Below, piece by piece: positions 48,501 to 60,850 of a DNA stretch of 64,000 nt. Made by a program: the position numbers and the translations under genes. The stretch is from Vitis vinifera (lineage: Eukaryota > Streptophyta > Magnoliopsida > Vitales > Vitaceae). Positions within the stretch are counted from its first letter, which is position 1. Each line of letters begins with the position of its first letter. Location: assembly GCF_030704535.1 (NCBI RefSeq), contig NC_081819.1:17952001-18016000 (forward strand). Direction: 5' to 3'. The notes beneath the pieces were generated by a model. The model had not been told where the DNA came from and did not search any database. It saw nothing but the letters and a program-made list of their open reading frames with translations.

Positions 48501-49817
48501 TAGTTCTACTTCCATAGGTGGTTGATGCTGTACCAAAGAGCAAGTTATACATGCAAAACAGGATATTAGAATGTGTTTCTAGAAGATGCAAATGATTAAC
48601 ATTTCAAAACCAAAAGTTGTTAGAAATATGCACAACTTTGGCAGTAAATCTCAGGGATGCTTGGCAATCTATGAATAAGTTTTCCATGAAACATTTTTGT
48701 TTTCAACTAAACAATGTTCATGAAGAGAATACTTTAGTATTTTTGCATAGCGACACACTTTTTCATGATAGTTTTGGAACTATGAACTTGGGCCTAGAGA
48801 CATCTAAGCAGCAGGTAAGGATTCAGGTTTTCATCCCCAAATGATTGGGACATATAGCTTTATGTTGATATTCATGAGGTGTATTCCAAGATCAATATCT
48901 AATAGATGGAGCTTTGAAAGTACTAAATTCTTCTGAAATAACTTTTTGTTTATTCAAATGAAATACTTTGTATTATTTACCTCTTACTACCTGAACTGAA
49001 GTCATTTTATTGGTGCTTCGATTAGGTGGCAGAACTGGCCCTCCTAGAAGAATCTTTTGAAGCCAACATTCGAGACTATACCAAGATAATTGATGGTTAT
49101 GGAAAGCAAAACAGGCTGCAGGATGCCGAAAATACCCTATCAGCCATGAAAAGAAGAGGCTTCATCTGTGATCAAGTAACCCTGACTGCCATGATTAACA
49201 TGTATAGCAAGGCTGGAAACCTTGAGCTAGCTGAAAAAACATTTGAAGAGATCAAGCTGCTTGGCCACCCATTGGATAAAAGGTCCTATGGTTCAATGAT
49301 AATGGCCTATATCAGAGCTGGAATGCCTGATCAGGGAGAGATTTTAGTGAAAGAAATGGAGGCCAAAGAAATTTATGCTGGAAGGGAAGTTTACAAGGCA
49401 TTGTTAAGAGCATATTCCAATACCAGTGATGCTGAAGGGGCTCAAAGGGTCTTTGATGCTATTCAATTTGCGGGTATTTCTCCTGATGTTAAGCTGTGTG
49501 CTCTCCTTATAAATGCCTATCGAGTTGCAGGTCAAACTCAAAAGGCCCATGTTGCATTTGAAAATATGAGGAGATCTGGTCTCAAACCTAATGATAAATC
49601 TATTGCACTGATGTTGGCTGCATACGAAAAGGAGAACAAGCTTAACAAGGCATTGGACTTTTTGATAGATTTGGAAAGAGATGGTATTGTTCTTGGGAAA
49701 GAAGCTTCAGAACTACTGGCCGCCTGGTTTCAGAGGCTAGGGGTGGTGAAAGAGGTGGAACTTGTACTAAGAGAATATTCTGCAAAGGAAGCCAGTTGTG
49801 AAGTTCACCCTTCCTAG
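45563..49817 (+). CDS. Pentatricopeptide repeat protein, P class (At1g01970-like), two exons
   Basis: RNA-binding PPR proteins act on organellar transcripts; the target of this one is unknown. Exons 45563-46024 and 49026-49817 encode 417 residues; the intron (3001 bases) is phase 0, between LLE and VAEL. I chose the first ATG, 45563 (MGSFACIM), because the frame upstream has no ATG. Six 35-residue PPR motifs lie at about 170-203, 204-238, 239-273, 274-308, 309-343 and 344-378, e.g. LTAMINMYSKAGNLELAEKTF. The conserved pre-PPR block WVKIMKPRRADWLSVLKEL is in exon 1. No E or DYW tail, so it is not an editing-type PPR. The N terminus could be organelle-targeting but is not a clear transit peptide. 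Similarity to At1g01970 is from memory and agrees with gene order next to BIG. Confidence 0.92.
46025..49025 (+). other. Large intron of the PPR gene
   Basis: Donor GTGAATTG and acceptor GATTAG. Open frames inside are short and show no PPR motif or other domain, and joining the flanking exons gives a continuous family-like protein, so I place no exon here. Confidence 0.8.
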
Positions 49818-51817
49818 CTCATCTCCAAGCTCTTTGATGACGCATCTCCATCAGGACCAGCCTCACCCGTCCATGCATTCTTTGTTTTTTTGGCTAAACT
49901 TGGTAAGATTCTCAAAATAATTTCCCTATCAGCTTGGTAGATATGGTCAAGAAAAACAGCAATCAGTTGACAAGTTTACTAATGTAACTGGGGTTCTCTT
50001 CTTGATGCAGAACTCTAGGTTTTGCCCCTGTAATTTTTGTAATCATTTTTGTTCCTCAACATTTGCCCAGTTAAAGAGTACCAACAACCTGTAGGCTTGA
50101 GCTTTGTAAGGAGAACTCTACGGCTATGCAAAAGTACTTATTGTTACATGAAATGTAAAGTGCTTCTGTCTATTTTTGGTTTAGCAGTTTTCCTCTTCTG
50201 CTTACGCAGTTTTGCATATGAAAAGCCATTCAAAAAAATTTGCCCCTTTTGCTCCCATTGCCTATGTACGCGCTTTTGTAAATGGCATTATGGGCCTATT
50301 AGAGTTCGTTTGGGCCTACAATTTGTTAATCCAATCTTGGGCCCAATTGCAAACATGCACGCCCTTACCAAGTTTTAGGCTATGGTTGGTTCCTAGAATG
50401 TACCAAGAAAAAAATGTTAAGGCAAATAGTTTTCTCTTGTTAGATTTCACTATAGAAAATATAAGAAAAAATAAAATATGATTAAAATTAATTAAAATTT
50501 TATATATTTTTAAATTATTTAATTTTTATATAATAAAGGGAAATAAGTAAAATGAGTTTTAAAAAATATATAAAAATAATTTATTGAATTTAAATATATT
50601 TTTTATTTTCCTTTCATCTTTTTTTTTTTTCAAAAACCAAGCATGGTGTTAAAGTAAGAAAAGGAAATGAAGGAGAAGGAGAAGGAGAATTAGAATCATA
50701 AGGAAATGGAATGTGGATTGAATAGAAATTAAAATTAAAATTTTAATTGATTTTTTTTTATAAAATTAACATGATGAAAATGATTTTTTTTTGTGTTATT
50801 AATTAATTATAAGAAATGATAATGAGTTTTCTACATTTATCATATCATTCTTCTAAAAAAACTATATTATTACTTTTAAATTAATTTTTATTTTAATATT
50901 ATATTAATATATAGTAAATGATATTAAATATGTAATTATGAAAACATTTATTAAAAAAAATATTTTTAATATTGACCATTCTTTAAGAAACTAACTAGAT
51001 AGGAAAATGCTTAAAGTTATAAATTGTCTACAAAAGTTTAAAATTCTAATTAGTGATAAATTTTTCAATACGAAACAAGAATGGTAGGTGGTGTTTTTTT
51101 TTTAGTTTTTTATATTAAGTTAAAAGTAACTTGCTAATATCGATTAATATAACTAAATCAATTATATTAATAACAAGTTTACTTTAATTATGTTATTGAT
51201 ATAATATGTTTTTTTTTTAGGTAAATATAAAAAGTCAAAATATGTAGCATTTTTTATTTTAAAAAAATACAAACACCATTGTAGTGAGGAGAAAAGTTTA
51301 AAGGCATTTTTTTTTTCTAAAATTCTTGTATAATCCCAATCGGAAATGGTTTTTCAGGTCTACCCGATCAAACCAAATTTTTGAAAACGATTGAAAATTA
51401 CTTCTATTGAATTCATTTTAAGATGAAGAAAAGAGCCCAATAACAAGATAGGATTGTTACATATTTTAGAATTATGGTGTAAAAGTAATAACTTTGTTAT
51501 AATTGGGATTGAAAATTCAAATTGTTAAGAGTTTTAAGCAAGGGTTTAGAAATAAAAGTTTGGGTTACAATATAATTTAATTCCAAATAACTAAGCATAA
51601 TTAAAAATAACTCAAATATAAATGTATAACCTAATTTTGAATTTCACTAGGGTTTAAAAAAAGGAATAAATAAAAGGACAAAAAAAATATATAAATATCA
51701 GTTATACCAATCACTCGCCCCATTGGCAATAAAAATTATGAGAAGAAAAAAAACCTCACTCAGTGGAACCCGAACCGCATTCGATTCCGGGGCAAGTACC
51801 AGTTAATCGGGTCAGTC
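49818..51817. other. PPR 3' UTR and AT-rich intergenic DNA to LBD18
   Basis: The first few hundred bases are the probable PPR 3' UTR. A MITE-like element lies at 50383-50646. From 50460 to 51700 the DNA is AT-rich without coding features. The end of the stretch is probably the 3' UTR of the minus-strand LBD18 gene. Confidence 0.6.
50383..50646. mobile_element. MITE-like element, same style as 15599-15896
   Basis: The left end ATGGTTGGTTCCTAGAA and the right end TTTTCAAAAACCAAGCAT form imperfect inverted repeats. The interior contains AAAATAAAAT and TATATTTTTAAATTATTTAA blocks also seen in the 15.6-kb element. No clear target duplication. Confidence 0.5.
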
Positions 51818-53364
51818 TCATTTCGAAATAGATGGAGGCATCGAGGATTCAGTGCACGGCACGTGACCCCCCAATGCAGAGCTATGTCTGTGGAGGAGCT
51901 CACGTGCCAACGCCTGAAGGTCACCGCCGCCCGATCCTCCGGCGGTCGAGGGGAGGTCGGTCGGACCTCTGGAGCCACCGAACTGACGAGGGTCTATTTG
52001 ACGGTGCTGCTGCATGGGCCATGATGAGGGTTGCACCATTGGGTCGAAGAGTGAGGAGAGATCGTAGGTTGGGGGCATGGAGGAGGCGGAGGGGAGGTCG
52101 GAGATTGAGAGTGAAGGCGGCGTTACCATCACCGGAGGTGGCGGAGGCGGGGGAGGCGGCGGTGATGGTAGCTCCAAGGTTGCCAGATGGGCTTGTAAAT
52201 ACGAAAGCTCCGCTTGTAAATTCACCACCTGAGTTCATTCACAGTCCCAATAAATTTTAAAAAATAAACAATAATTTAGTTCACTAATTCCTCAATATTT
52301 TAATTTTAATTTTTTTACAATTTCTTTAATTTAATTCTTAAACTCTACTCAACATGTCCAAATAGTCCAATTTTTTAAGCCAACTAGCCCTTCCACACCA
52401 GTAAACCTAAACCCATCTTCCTTAGCTGGAATGGGGAACACTGCAATAATATTTCAAATTTCCTATGACCCCTAAACCAAAAGGCCTAGTTGGAAGAAGA
52501 AGGAAACCGACCATCCCCTCAATAACAGCAAAATTTCGAGAAAAGCACAGAAAAAATTGTACAATGTGGGACACCATTGTAGGAGACGCCGACCACATTA
52601 TATGTTAATGAATAAAGACCTCTAGATTTCAGTAACGCATATAACTGTTCCCCTTTGTTCCACATCATGTCCTACACTCTCCCCTTCCCTTTTCTAATTG
52701 TAGGACAACCCTCTAACCTTTGTTGCCTCTGAACCCAACTCATTTCTTCTGTATACAATCCAATTTATAACCATGTCTATGGGCCACAGAGGTTGGGTCA
52801 GTTGAAGTGGAACCAACCAGGCAACCATATGTGTAGGACTTTAAGGACGCATAGATGACCTTGTTCCAGACCAGGATCAGTCATGATGTAATTGAACTAT
52901 GGTGGCTTGTTGGGGCAGTGAATGAATTTGGAGGGTAGTGTCCAAGAGTGATGAAAGCCGAATATGAAAAAGAGGTTAATTTGGATGAGGATGAATGTGT
53001 TTTGATTTTAAGTATATACCTGTTGCTGGAGGGCAAATATGTGGGCAACACAGCCGTAGACAGGGTCTCTGAGCCGAGCTTGAGCCTCGTAGCAGATAGT
53101 GACCACCGCATCGAGGCGTTTGTGGACGGGGATATGGCCAAGCAGCTTGGAAACATTGCTGGCTCCGAACACCTTGTGCACGGCCGCAAAGTGGGCTGCT
53201 CCTTGCTCCGGATCAAAATAAGGTGCAAATATGCATCCCACCACACACTTTCTCCTTAGAAACTTGCAAGCCCCACAAGGCCCACCACCACCGCCTCCGC
53301 CGCTGGTGCTTCCACCGCCACCGCCACCACCACCGCCACCGCTGCTACTAGTGTTTGCACTCAT
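51818..53364 (-). CDS. LBD18: LOB-domain transcription factor, LBD18-type (class I)
   Basis: Plant LATERAL ORGAN BOUNDARIES DNA-binding factor. In Arabidopsis LBD18 is auxin-inducible and acts in lateral-root emergence and tracheary differentiation (known). Exons 53364-53020 and 52228-51818, phase-0 intron after LQQQ; 251 residues. The Gly-rich N-terminus (9-28) precedes the LOB domain: C-block C30-C33-C40-C44 ([14 protein letters not shown]), GAS block around F66-GAS69, and a leucine-zipper-like L112-L119-L123-L130 (LX6LX3LX6L) that spans the intron. The C-terminal region has ten prolines in a row, then [21 protein letters not shown] and [12 protein letters not shown], both matching LBD18/LBD30. 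The LBD18 name follows similarity and the adjacent LBD19-type gene; LBD30 is the alternative. Confidence 0.94.
52229..53019 (-). other. Intron of LBD18-type gene
   Basis: 791 bases, GTATAT...ACTCAG. No embedded gene. The position after the LOB-domain QQQ is shared with the LBD19-type gene. Confidence 0.85.
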
Positions 53365-53440
53365 CTTAATTACTGTTTCTGGGGCGGTTTTGGTTAGTTG
53401 TTTTTCTTCACATAATTAGGGTTTACGGGAAGGAGAAGAG

Positions 53441-53471
53441 GAAGAAGAAGAAGAAGAAGAAGAAGAAGAAA
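53441..53471. repeat. (GAA)n trinucleotide repeat
   Basis: About ten AAG/GAA units directly upstream of the LBD18 start codon, probably in its leader. Confidence 0.9.
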
Positions 53472-53675
53472 AGGAGGGGTGGGTTTAGGGTTTGGTGGGG
53501 GTGATATTGGGATTGGGATTTAAACAGTAGATAAAACCTTTAAAGCCACGCGATGCAGCAAACCCCATTTAGCTGCTTGCGTGAAGCAAACATGCGATAA
53601 GCCTTAGCTATTCTCAACTGCCTTTTTTATTATCTTCCTTCATCTCGTGAATTTATCTCACAAACCTCATGCCCT

Positions 53676-53702
53676 TCTCTCTCTCTCTCTCTCTCTCTCT
53701 CT
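53676..53702. repeat. (CT)n microsatellite
   Basis: 27 bases of CT followed shortly by a TATATATATATATATA run, about 310 bases upstream of the LBD18 ATG, near where the promoter would be. Confidence 0.9.
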
Positions 53703-55813
53703 TCATATATATATATATATAAGATTGCTTTAGCTGTATCTGAATCTACCTTGCAAACAAAAAGAATGGATTTAAAGAAGTGGAAACGTGTCAATGGCTC
53801 TCTCTACATTTGCCACTGCGTGTTTCAAGCTGCGTAGAGGGCAAAAGACGCCAACTCTCTCCCTCTCCCTCTACGTTGAAAACGACTCAGCTTTTCTTCT
53901 TTGTAAAAGCCAAAACGACACCCTAGTTGAGTTCAAATGACACCAGTGCCCATCAATATTCACACAATTTAATTAACATTCAATCCACTCGAGACTGTCC
54001 AAAGGCTATACATGGATGGGGTTTTCAGTCTGAGAAATGGGTCTTTGCTTTTTGTGTAAAAAAAGAAACAAGAAAATGAGGTAAGATTTGGACAGTTTGG
54101 AGTGAGGTGTGGCATCACGCTTTGTAAATAAGTAGGAGAAATCGCATTTGTCCTTTATATAATTGATGACAAATGTAGCAAAATCCATGTGCATGCATTT
54201 TATCTTCCGTTTCAACTCTAGAGGTGGTGGGCATGCTGAGGATCCTTGTGAGATCCTCTTCTTTTAGTTTAGTTTTTGTTACGAAAAAAAAAAACAATTA
54301 TATATGTAGGAAAATAGTATAGGATTAAATTGCTTTATTAATAAGAAAATACCAATATGTTATATATATTCTTATATTATAAGTTTTGTTTTCGTCTTCA
54401 CAACTCTAGAATCATTGAAAATATACCATTTATATATAGGGGATAACTTAGACTTTGACTCAATATTGTTGCCTCAGTGCACACGTTTCTAAAGAATTTG
54501 AAATTTAAGGAAAGTTTGCACAATATAAAACATATCAATAATAGAAGAAACAACTTGGTCCATTTGCTTAATATTAAAATCTTTATTTAAATATAAGAAT
54601 TTTGCCTACTTATGGAAACACACACCACGATGAAACACCACTCTATATATTTATCTATTTATGGTACATTTTTCTATTTCATATTTTTAAGTAACATCAT
54701 GCTTTAGTGAAGGTTTTCGTTACCAAAAACTATATTATATACCTATTTTTTTAACATTTTTATAAAGTTTTTTTGTACTTAATTTTACTAAAAGGAGATT
54801 TTTGGAGTCATAAATATTGATTTTATTTTGTAGGGTAGTAATAAATAAATTTACCATCGAGGCAGTTAAAAAGCGGTTAGCATTTGTGATTGTAGTGAAA
54901 TGAGAGGGGTAATTTCGTCATTGTCTAGCTGTAGAAATTCATGTCTTAGCGTGGCAATCGAAGTCAAACCCCAAGTTCGGCGTTCAAAGCAGAGGAGCGA
55001 GGCACTCGTGGGACTTCCCCAATGATAATTCGCCACGTAACAGTCGGTGAGTACCAAGCGTAACGGCCGGGGAGATGATGACCTCATCGTCCTCAGCGGG
55101 TCCCACCCGCCGTTCATTTGACACGAAATCAACGTTGCTACTCCTCCTCCCCCACCTTCCTTTTCCTCCCTTCCCAATTCCCGAAAAACGAAATTATTAT
55201 TTAATTAATTAAAAATAAAAAAATATCAAATAATAAAATAAATAGACTGATTTAAAAAAAATAAAAAAATCAACACACTCTAGTAACAGTTGATAACGGC
55301 GCAACGCCGCGCCGTCCGGCTCTTGTCCAATCCGTGTGGTGCTGAAAGGAAGCAAGGACGGAGACTTCAGCCTCATCTCCAACCGACACGTGTCCTTGTC
55401 TATACCTCTTACTCTACACCTTCATGACCACCTGCATACGTTATAACAGTGCCTAACGTCTCATACTATCATTTATTTTCATTTATTATTTCGCCTTTTT
55501 TTTTCTTTTCTTTTAAATACTAATTTAACGTAATTTTACTAAGAAAATTATTTTGAGATAAATATATTTTGTAAAATTAATATTAAAATATCCAACCAAA
55601 GCTAATGAAGTCTAGTACGAGGAGGTAGGAGTTAGGACCCATGTGAATTCTTCCACACGTGTGGTCAAATTAAACCTAGTAATCGTAAAACTAAATATAT
55701 TTATAAATTATATAAAGATCTTTCCGGATTATCTGGTAGGAAAAAAAAATTGTTTAAAATTACAGGATGTCTCCTCACCATAAGGCAAAGTACAATTAGT
55801 TTTTAATTAATTT

Positions 55814-55816
<3 letters not shown>

Positions 55817-55857
<41 letters not shown>
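55817..55857. repeat. (AT)n microsatellite, 41 bases
   Basis: Uninterrupted AT dinucleotides in the region between the two LBD genes. Confidence 0.9.
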
Positions 55858-55860
<3 letters not shown>

Positions 55861-58800
55861 AAAGAAAGTGAAAAATAAAAAAAGAGTCAAAGATGTGTTT
55901 GGATCATACTAATCATGAAATCAAAGAATATTACATTATTGCTTGATAAGTCTCTTGTTAGTCAAACCATCTATAGGTTATTTTATTATATAAATATTTA
56001 AAGACTAGTAATTTTAGTCACGAATATTTTATATGATTTGGGTTAAATAAAGGTTTGTGGTCTTGTTGGTTAATTGTTTTTTAAAACAAATTTAAAAAGT
56101 AATTTTTTATAATAATTTTTGAAAAATATTTCATAAAATAAAAGTCTATTTGAGAATTTGAAGTATTTGCAACATATTTTTTAGTATTTTTAAATATATT
56201 TTAAAAATAATGCTTATGTCTAAACTTTATTTTTAATCACTATATACGTTTGAATAATTCTTTTTTAAAGCAACTTTAGAGAAATAAGTGAAAAGTTTTC
56301 TTGAAACACTACTTTATATTCTTGAAAATAAAAAAACATCAAATAGTTTTATAATTGTTAAACGTGTTTTTTAATTTTTTTTAAAAAGCAAAATCGAGAA
56401 TTGTTCTCAAGAACGATTGCCACCCTTAATTTTTTATTTTTAAATATGTTATTGTATAATCACATAATTTTACTAAACCATCATTCGACATAACTTTTAA
56501 AATGCATAAAACTCTATCTAATCGTTGGTGCAATGTCAACCAGATTGAGTCCGTTTAACTTTTCTAGAGTTATACGGACTTCTTTTCTACACAAAATGAT
56601 GTCTAGACAAACAGTTCAAGCATGCCTCTTCCAAACTTAAGTTATAAAATAATAAAAACGGGTCTAATTCTTTCGAATAACTTTGTATGTACATACCTTT
56701 TTCATGCTTCTCGTGTGATTTTTATAGAGCGGATAACACCATCATCATAATGTTGATGGTGCATTCATGCCTTTTTTGTGATAATGATTGTCGTTAGGGT
56801 GGAAATCAAGCCTTAGCAATAGAGTCAAAGTCATCATCGCTGCATGGATTGGGCAATCATATCAAACAAAATCCGCTGACTAGTGTCATTAACTAGGTGT
56901 CGAGTAAGAGTCTCGGATCATGTAGTTGACTATGTATTTATGTTTGGTCAATATCGCTAATTCCACATAACAATAAATAAATATTGACTTTTAGGTGTAA
57001 ATGACGTTTAGGTCGTTGTTCAAGTACTGGGTGTGACTATCCATTTGTTCAATGCTTGAAATCTCCGACTATATTGGTTGGTCTGTTTGAAAATCTTATT
57101 TGTCTTGATATGTCTATTTTGTTTAGCATTCAAAAATGAGGAAACTTATTTATTCTTGCATTAGAGGGAACTTGTTTTGGCTTATACGGATTGATCTTAA
57201 ATGGATCATCTGTTTATCTTGAACAAACCAAGGATTTGTCATTTGAGGGAGGACACGTGGAGGGAAATCCCCAACACCAACTATCTAATTATGTGTTCAA
57301 TTATATATTAATACATTTATATGAATAATAATTATGACGGTTCATTGTGATCATAACTCCTATTATTAAATTAGTATGATACAAAAAAAAAAGAATTAAA
57401 AATATATTTTTTTAATTAGGCTGTTTTTAAAAAATATAAAAAAAATCATTTTTTTTTAGGAGAACACAAAAGCTGAATCTCTTAAAAATGATATCACTTT
57501 TGTTCATATCACTTGAGTACTGATGTTTGAAAACACTTTTTTATTTTACAATATCTTAAAAGATATTATATTCAGTTAATAAAAATAAATTTTTATTTTA
57601 ATATTTAGATATGTATCTAAAAAATTATATTGGTTATTAAAAAAAACTATGAAATGTCTGTCATATCTAAGTATTATTTAAAAAAAATTATATTGATTTT
57701 AATTATATTCATAATTGGGAAAATTAAAATCAATAAATAAAAATGTTATATTATATTGTTTAATATATATAAATATTTTGTATATTAAATAATACATATA
57801 TCAATATTAATTTATATATATATATATGGAACTATAATTTTAATGTTTTAATTTATTTTTTTATACAAAATGACTAAAAAATTTAAAATTTTAATTATTT
57901 AATTATAATAAACTCCAAAATTCAAAATGTACTATGACCTCTAATATATTAAAAAAAGTAGAGTGGAGACTATTCCATGTGTTTTGCACAGTCATCTACC
58001 TTGGTTCCACAGACGAATAGGGTGCTTTTTTAGAATCCACGTGTCATGATTGTATCTATGATAATTAAATTTAGGTAGCTTTGATTTTGGTGCTGCCCAT
58101 AGGGCTTGACAGGGGATCCTGCCATCATAAAAGATGGATGGGCGAGTCGTTGGACGCTTTGGACTAACCATTAAAAATTTAAATTAGGGTTCTCTTACGT
58201 TAACAAAAGTTTTCTTTTCATGGGCAAAATGCTTGCACATGGTGAAGTTTACATACTTACCATTGAATGTGTGGTCAAATCTACATTGACAAAATTACAA
58301 ATAATTGTAATTAAGATATGAGATACTTAAAAATAAGATACGGGAATGAATAAATGAGATCTCGAAATGCCACATGACACCGATGAAATGTTGTATTTTC
58401 GATATCACCGAAAAAAAAAAATCATTTAATTTCTTAAATCAAATGCAAAAGATGTTTAAAAGGCATCAATAGTTCAATTGTAATTTCATATGTATATTTT
58501 CATGTCTCATGACATTATATTTGAATGTTATTCGATTGTACTTTAATATTTTGATTTTATTTGTTTGCATTTTCTTCGAATAACCTAATACCTTTTTTTA
58601 TTGAATGTGGAGTAGATATCATTTTTCATGCATTATTTGTATTTATTTTAAAAAAATTAATTATTTTACAAATCACTTGGATTCATTATTTAAGAGTAAA
58701 ATCTATCAAACATGTATACCATAATTCATTGTATTTTATTGTGCTTTTTAAGCTTGTTCCCAAAAAAATAAATAGAGAATGACAAAAAATGGGTAGAAAA

Positions 58801-58996
58801 TAAGATAGAGAAAAAAAATAAAAAATAAAATCAAATATAAGAAAATCATTTTTAAATTATTTTTTTTATTTTGTTATTACTTAAATCAAACATTACATTA
58901 AGCCTTTTTTTCATGAGTTAAATTTTATATTCATTAAATTCCCTTTTTAAAAAAATACAATCAACACAACTTGTACACACCTTAAGCCGAAGACTA

Positions 58997-59274
58997 AGGT
59001 GGTATTTGTTTTTTTACTTAATTCTAAATAGAACCTTAATATTTAATAGTATTAAATATTAGGTTGTTTGTTTTTGTAGTATTTTATTTCTATTAAGTAT
59101 TAAAAAGTAAAAAAAATCATTGTGTTATTTTTTCTATTTAGAAAAAGCCACATATTTTGACTTTTTCTATTTAGTAAAAAGTTTATAATAAGTTATGAAA
59201 AAGTAAAAAAACAAATAACCTAAATTCTAAAACTAAATGGTTTTCAGCAAAAAGCCAAAAAAACAAACACCACC
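58997..59274. mobile_element. MITE with GGTGGTRTTTGTTTTTTT ends, nested fold-back
   Basis: AGGTGGTATTTGTTTTTTT (58997) and AAAAAAACAAACACCACCT (to about 59275) are inverted repeats with one mismatch in 19. An inner pair, TTAGGTTGTTTGTTTTT (about 59060) and AAAAACAAATAACCTAA (about 59208), suggests a second copy nested inside. A target duplication is not clear. Confidence 0.7.
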
Positions 59275-60850
59275 TAACTTTTAAGAATGAAAAGACTTTT
59301 CTACCCTCAATAAAATTATTTAATTACTACTTTTTTTAATTTACCATTTTAACCCCAACATTAAGAATGAGAATTAAGTGATGTATGAAAGTGGATTATG
59401 ATGAGATTTAGAGAGAGGGGTAGGACCAAAAAGATAAAAAAAAGTCACAATCAATTAAAAGGAAGGATGGGACACACACATTCATTCAAATATCCACAGT
59501 GGGGAATGGGACTGTGACTCTGCGACTCTCTGACCCTGGTCAGTCACTCTTTCAAAATTAAAATTAAAAATCCTTCTTGGGAATCTTGGGTCTCCATTGA
59601 ATGCCCATCAATCTCGCTTTCACACCACAATTCACTTCCTCGACGTCTTATTTTACACGTATAAAGGGTACGCTTTTAAGGCCTTTTCAGACGCCTTTGT
59701 TTTTGTTTTCTAATTTGTCCTTTCAAAATTGTCATGTTTTTTTAAATTGGTATGAAATTTGTAGATATGAGATTAAGGTAAAAGTGTTAAAAGAGTATGA
59801 TATAGATCATCAACTAAAAATTTTATAGTAATTGACATTTTTTTTTGTTTATTTGTTAGATAGCACGAATATCATACCGTAATGCGAGGAAGAGTGTTAA
59901 AATTATATCAAAATTTTGTCTATTAGATTAAATTTTTAGGAAAATTGATGTTTTAACAAAAAATGAACTGATCATGAAACTATATAATAAAAACACACGA
60001 TAAACTCGTTTTTTGAAATGCAAGAGCAATATAAAATTCTTTAGTGTATAAAACAAATTTATCTTTTTAAATGATAAATTCAATTTAAATAGCGAAGTGT
60101 AAAAAAATATATACTATATTCATTTTTTATGTGAGATAAATAGTTTTAAAAATTAAAATTTCAATAACTCTTTGGTAAATCACTTCATGTAGTGCTCAAG
60201 TCATAGTGATGTTGAACTATCAATTTTTTTGAAAGCTTAAAGTTATAGGATTTAAACTTAATATAAGTAAATAAAATTTGGGTTAAAAAGAGGATAAAAT
60301 TTGGATTAATATCTAATAACTAAATATGAGAAATTGCAAAGAGATGATCGAATTTGAGACTTTCCGTCAAATCAAGATTTGATATTATATTAAATTACTA
60401 ATTTTTTTAAGAATTGAAATTCATTGGATTTGAACATAATGTGCACGTCATGCTATTAAGAAGTGATTATTAGTATTATACATTATAAATAGTTTAAAAA
60501 AAGATTAAAAGAACTATTTTTTATTTATTTTTTGTATTTATAAACATGGAAGAAGAACAAGTGGAGTAGGCGCTCACACCTTTTTTTTCTCTGAAATGGA
60601 AATGACAAGAGAGAGGATGATTGGATAGGATGTTTTTGTCCCACGTGGGGGGTCGCACGTGGCCACAACTGCGGCGGTTGGAAGTTGATCATTTTCGTAA
60701 TTCATATATTCAGGACTTGAAGTCTGCCTGAACCTCCATCTACTTCTACTTCCACTCCCTTTGCTTCACGCAAACCCACTACTGCTTCTCTCTTCCCCTA
60801 TCAAACGACGCCGTTTCTACTTTCTACCCTCCCTCTCGCTGCAGAGGGAG

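Larger units (their letters stand above)
53365..60850. promoter_or_regulatory. Shared upstream region of divergent LBD18- and LBD19-type genes, 7.5 kb
   Basis: Begins with the LBD18 leader containing (GAA)n 53441-53471, (CT)n 53676-53702 and a short (AT)n run. A less AT-rich patch lies at about 54890-55420, and a 41-base (AT)n tract at 55817-55857. A MITE lies at 58997-59274. The 60640-60850 part is the probable LBD19 promoter/leader with CCCACGTGGG (60641-60650) and AAACGACGCCGTTT (60803-60816). No protein gene is supported. Confidence 0.6.

Noticed and set aside
51832-52260. 142-codon plus-strand frame over LBD18 exon 2
   Set aside because: Arg/Gly-rich shadow of the proline-rich exon on the other strand.
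60761-60850. Upstream extension of the LBD19 frame from TTG
   Set aside because: No ATG, and the extra residues do not resemble LBD N-termini; ATG 60851 fits the family.
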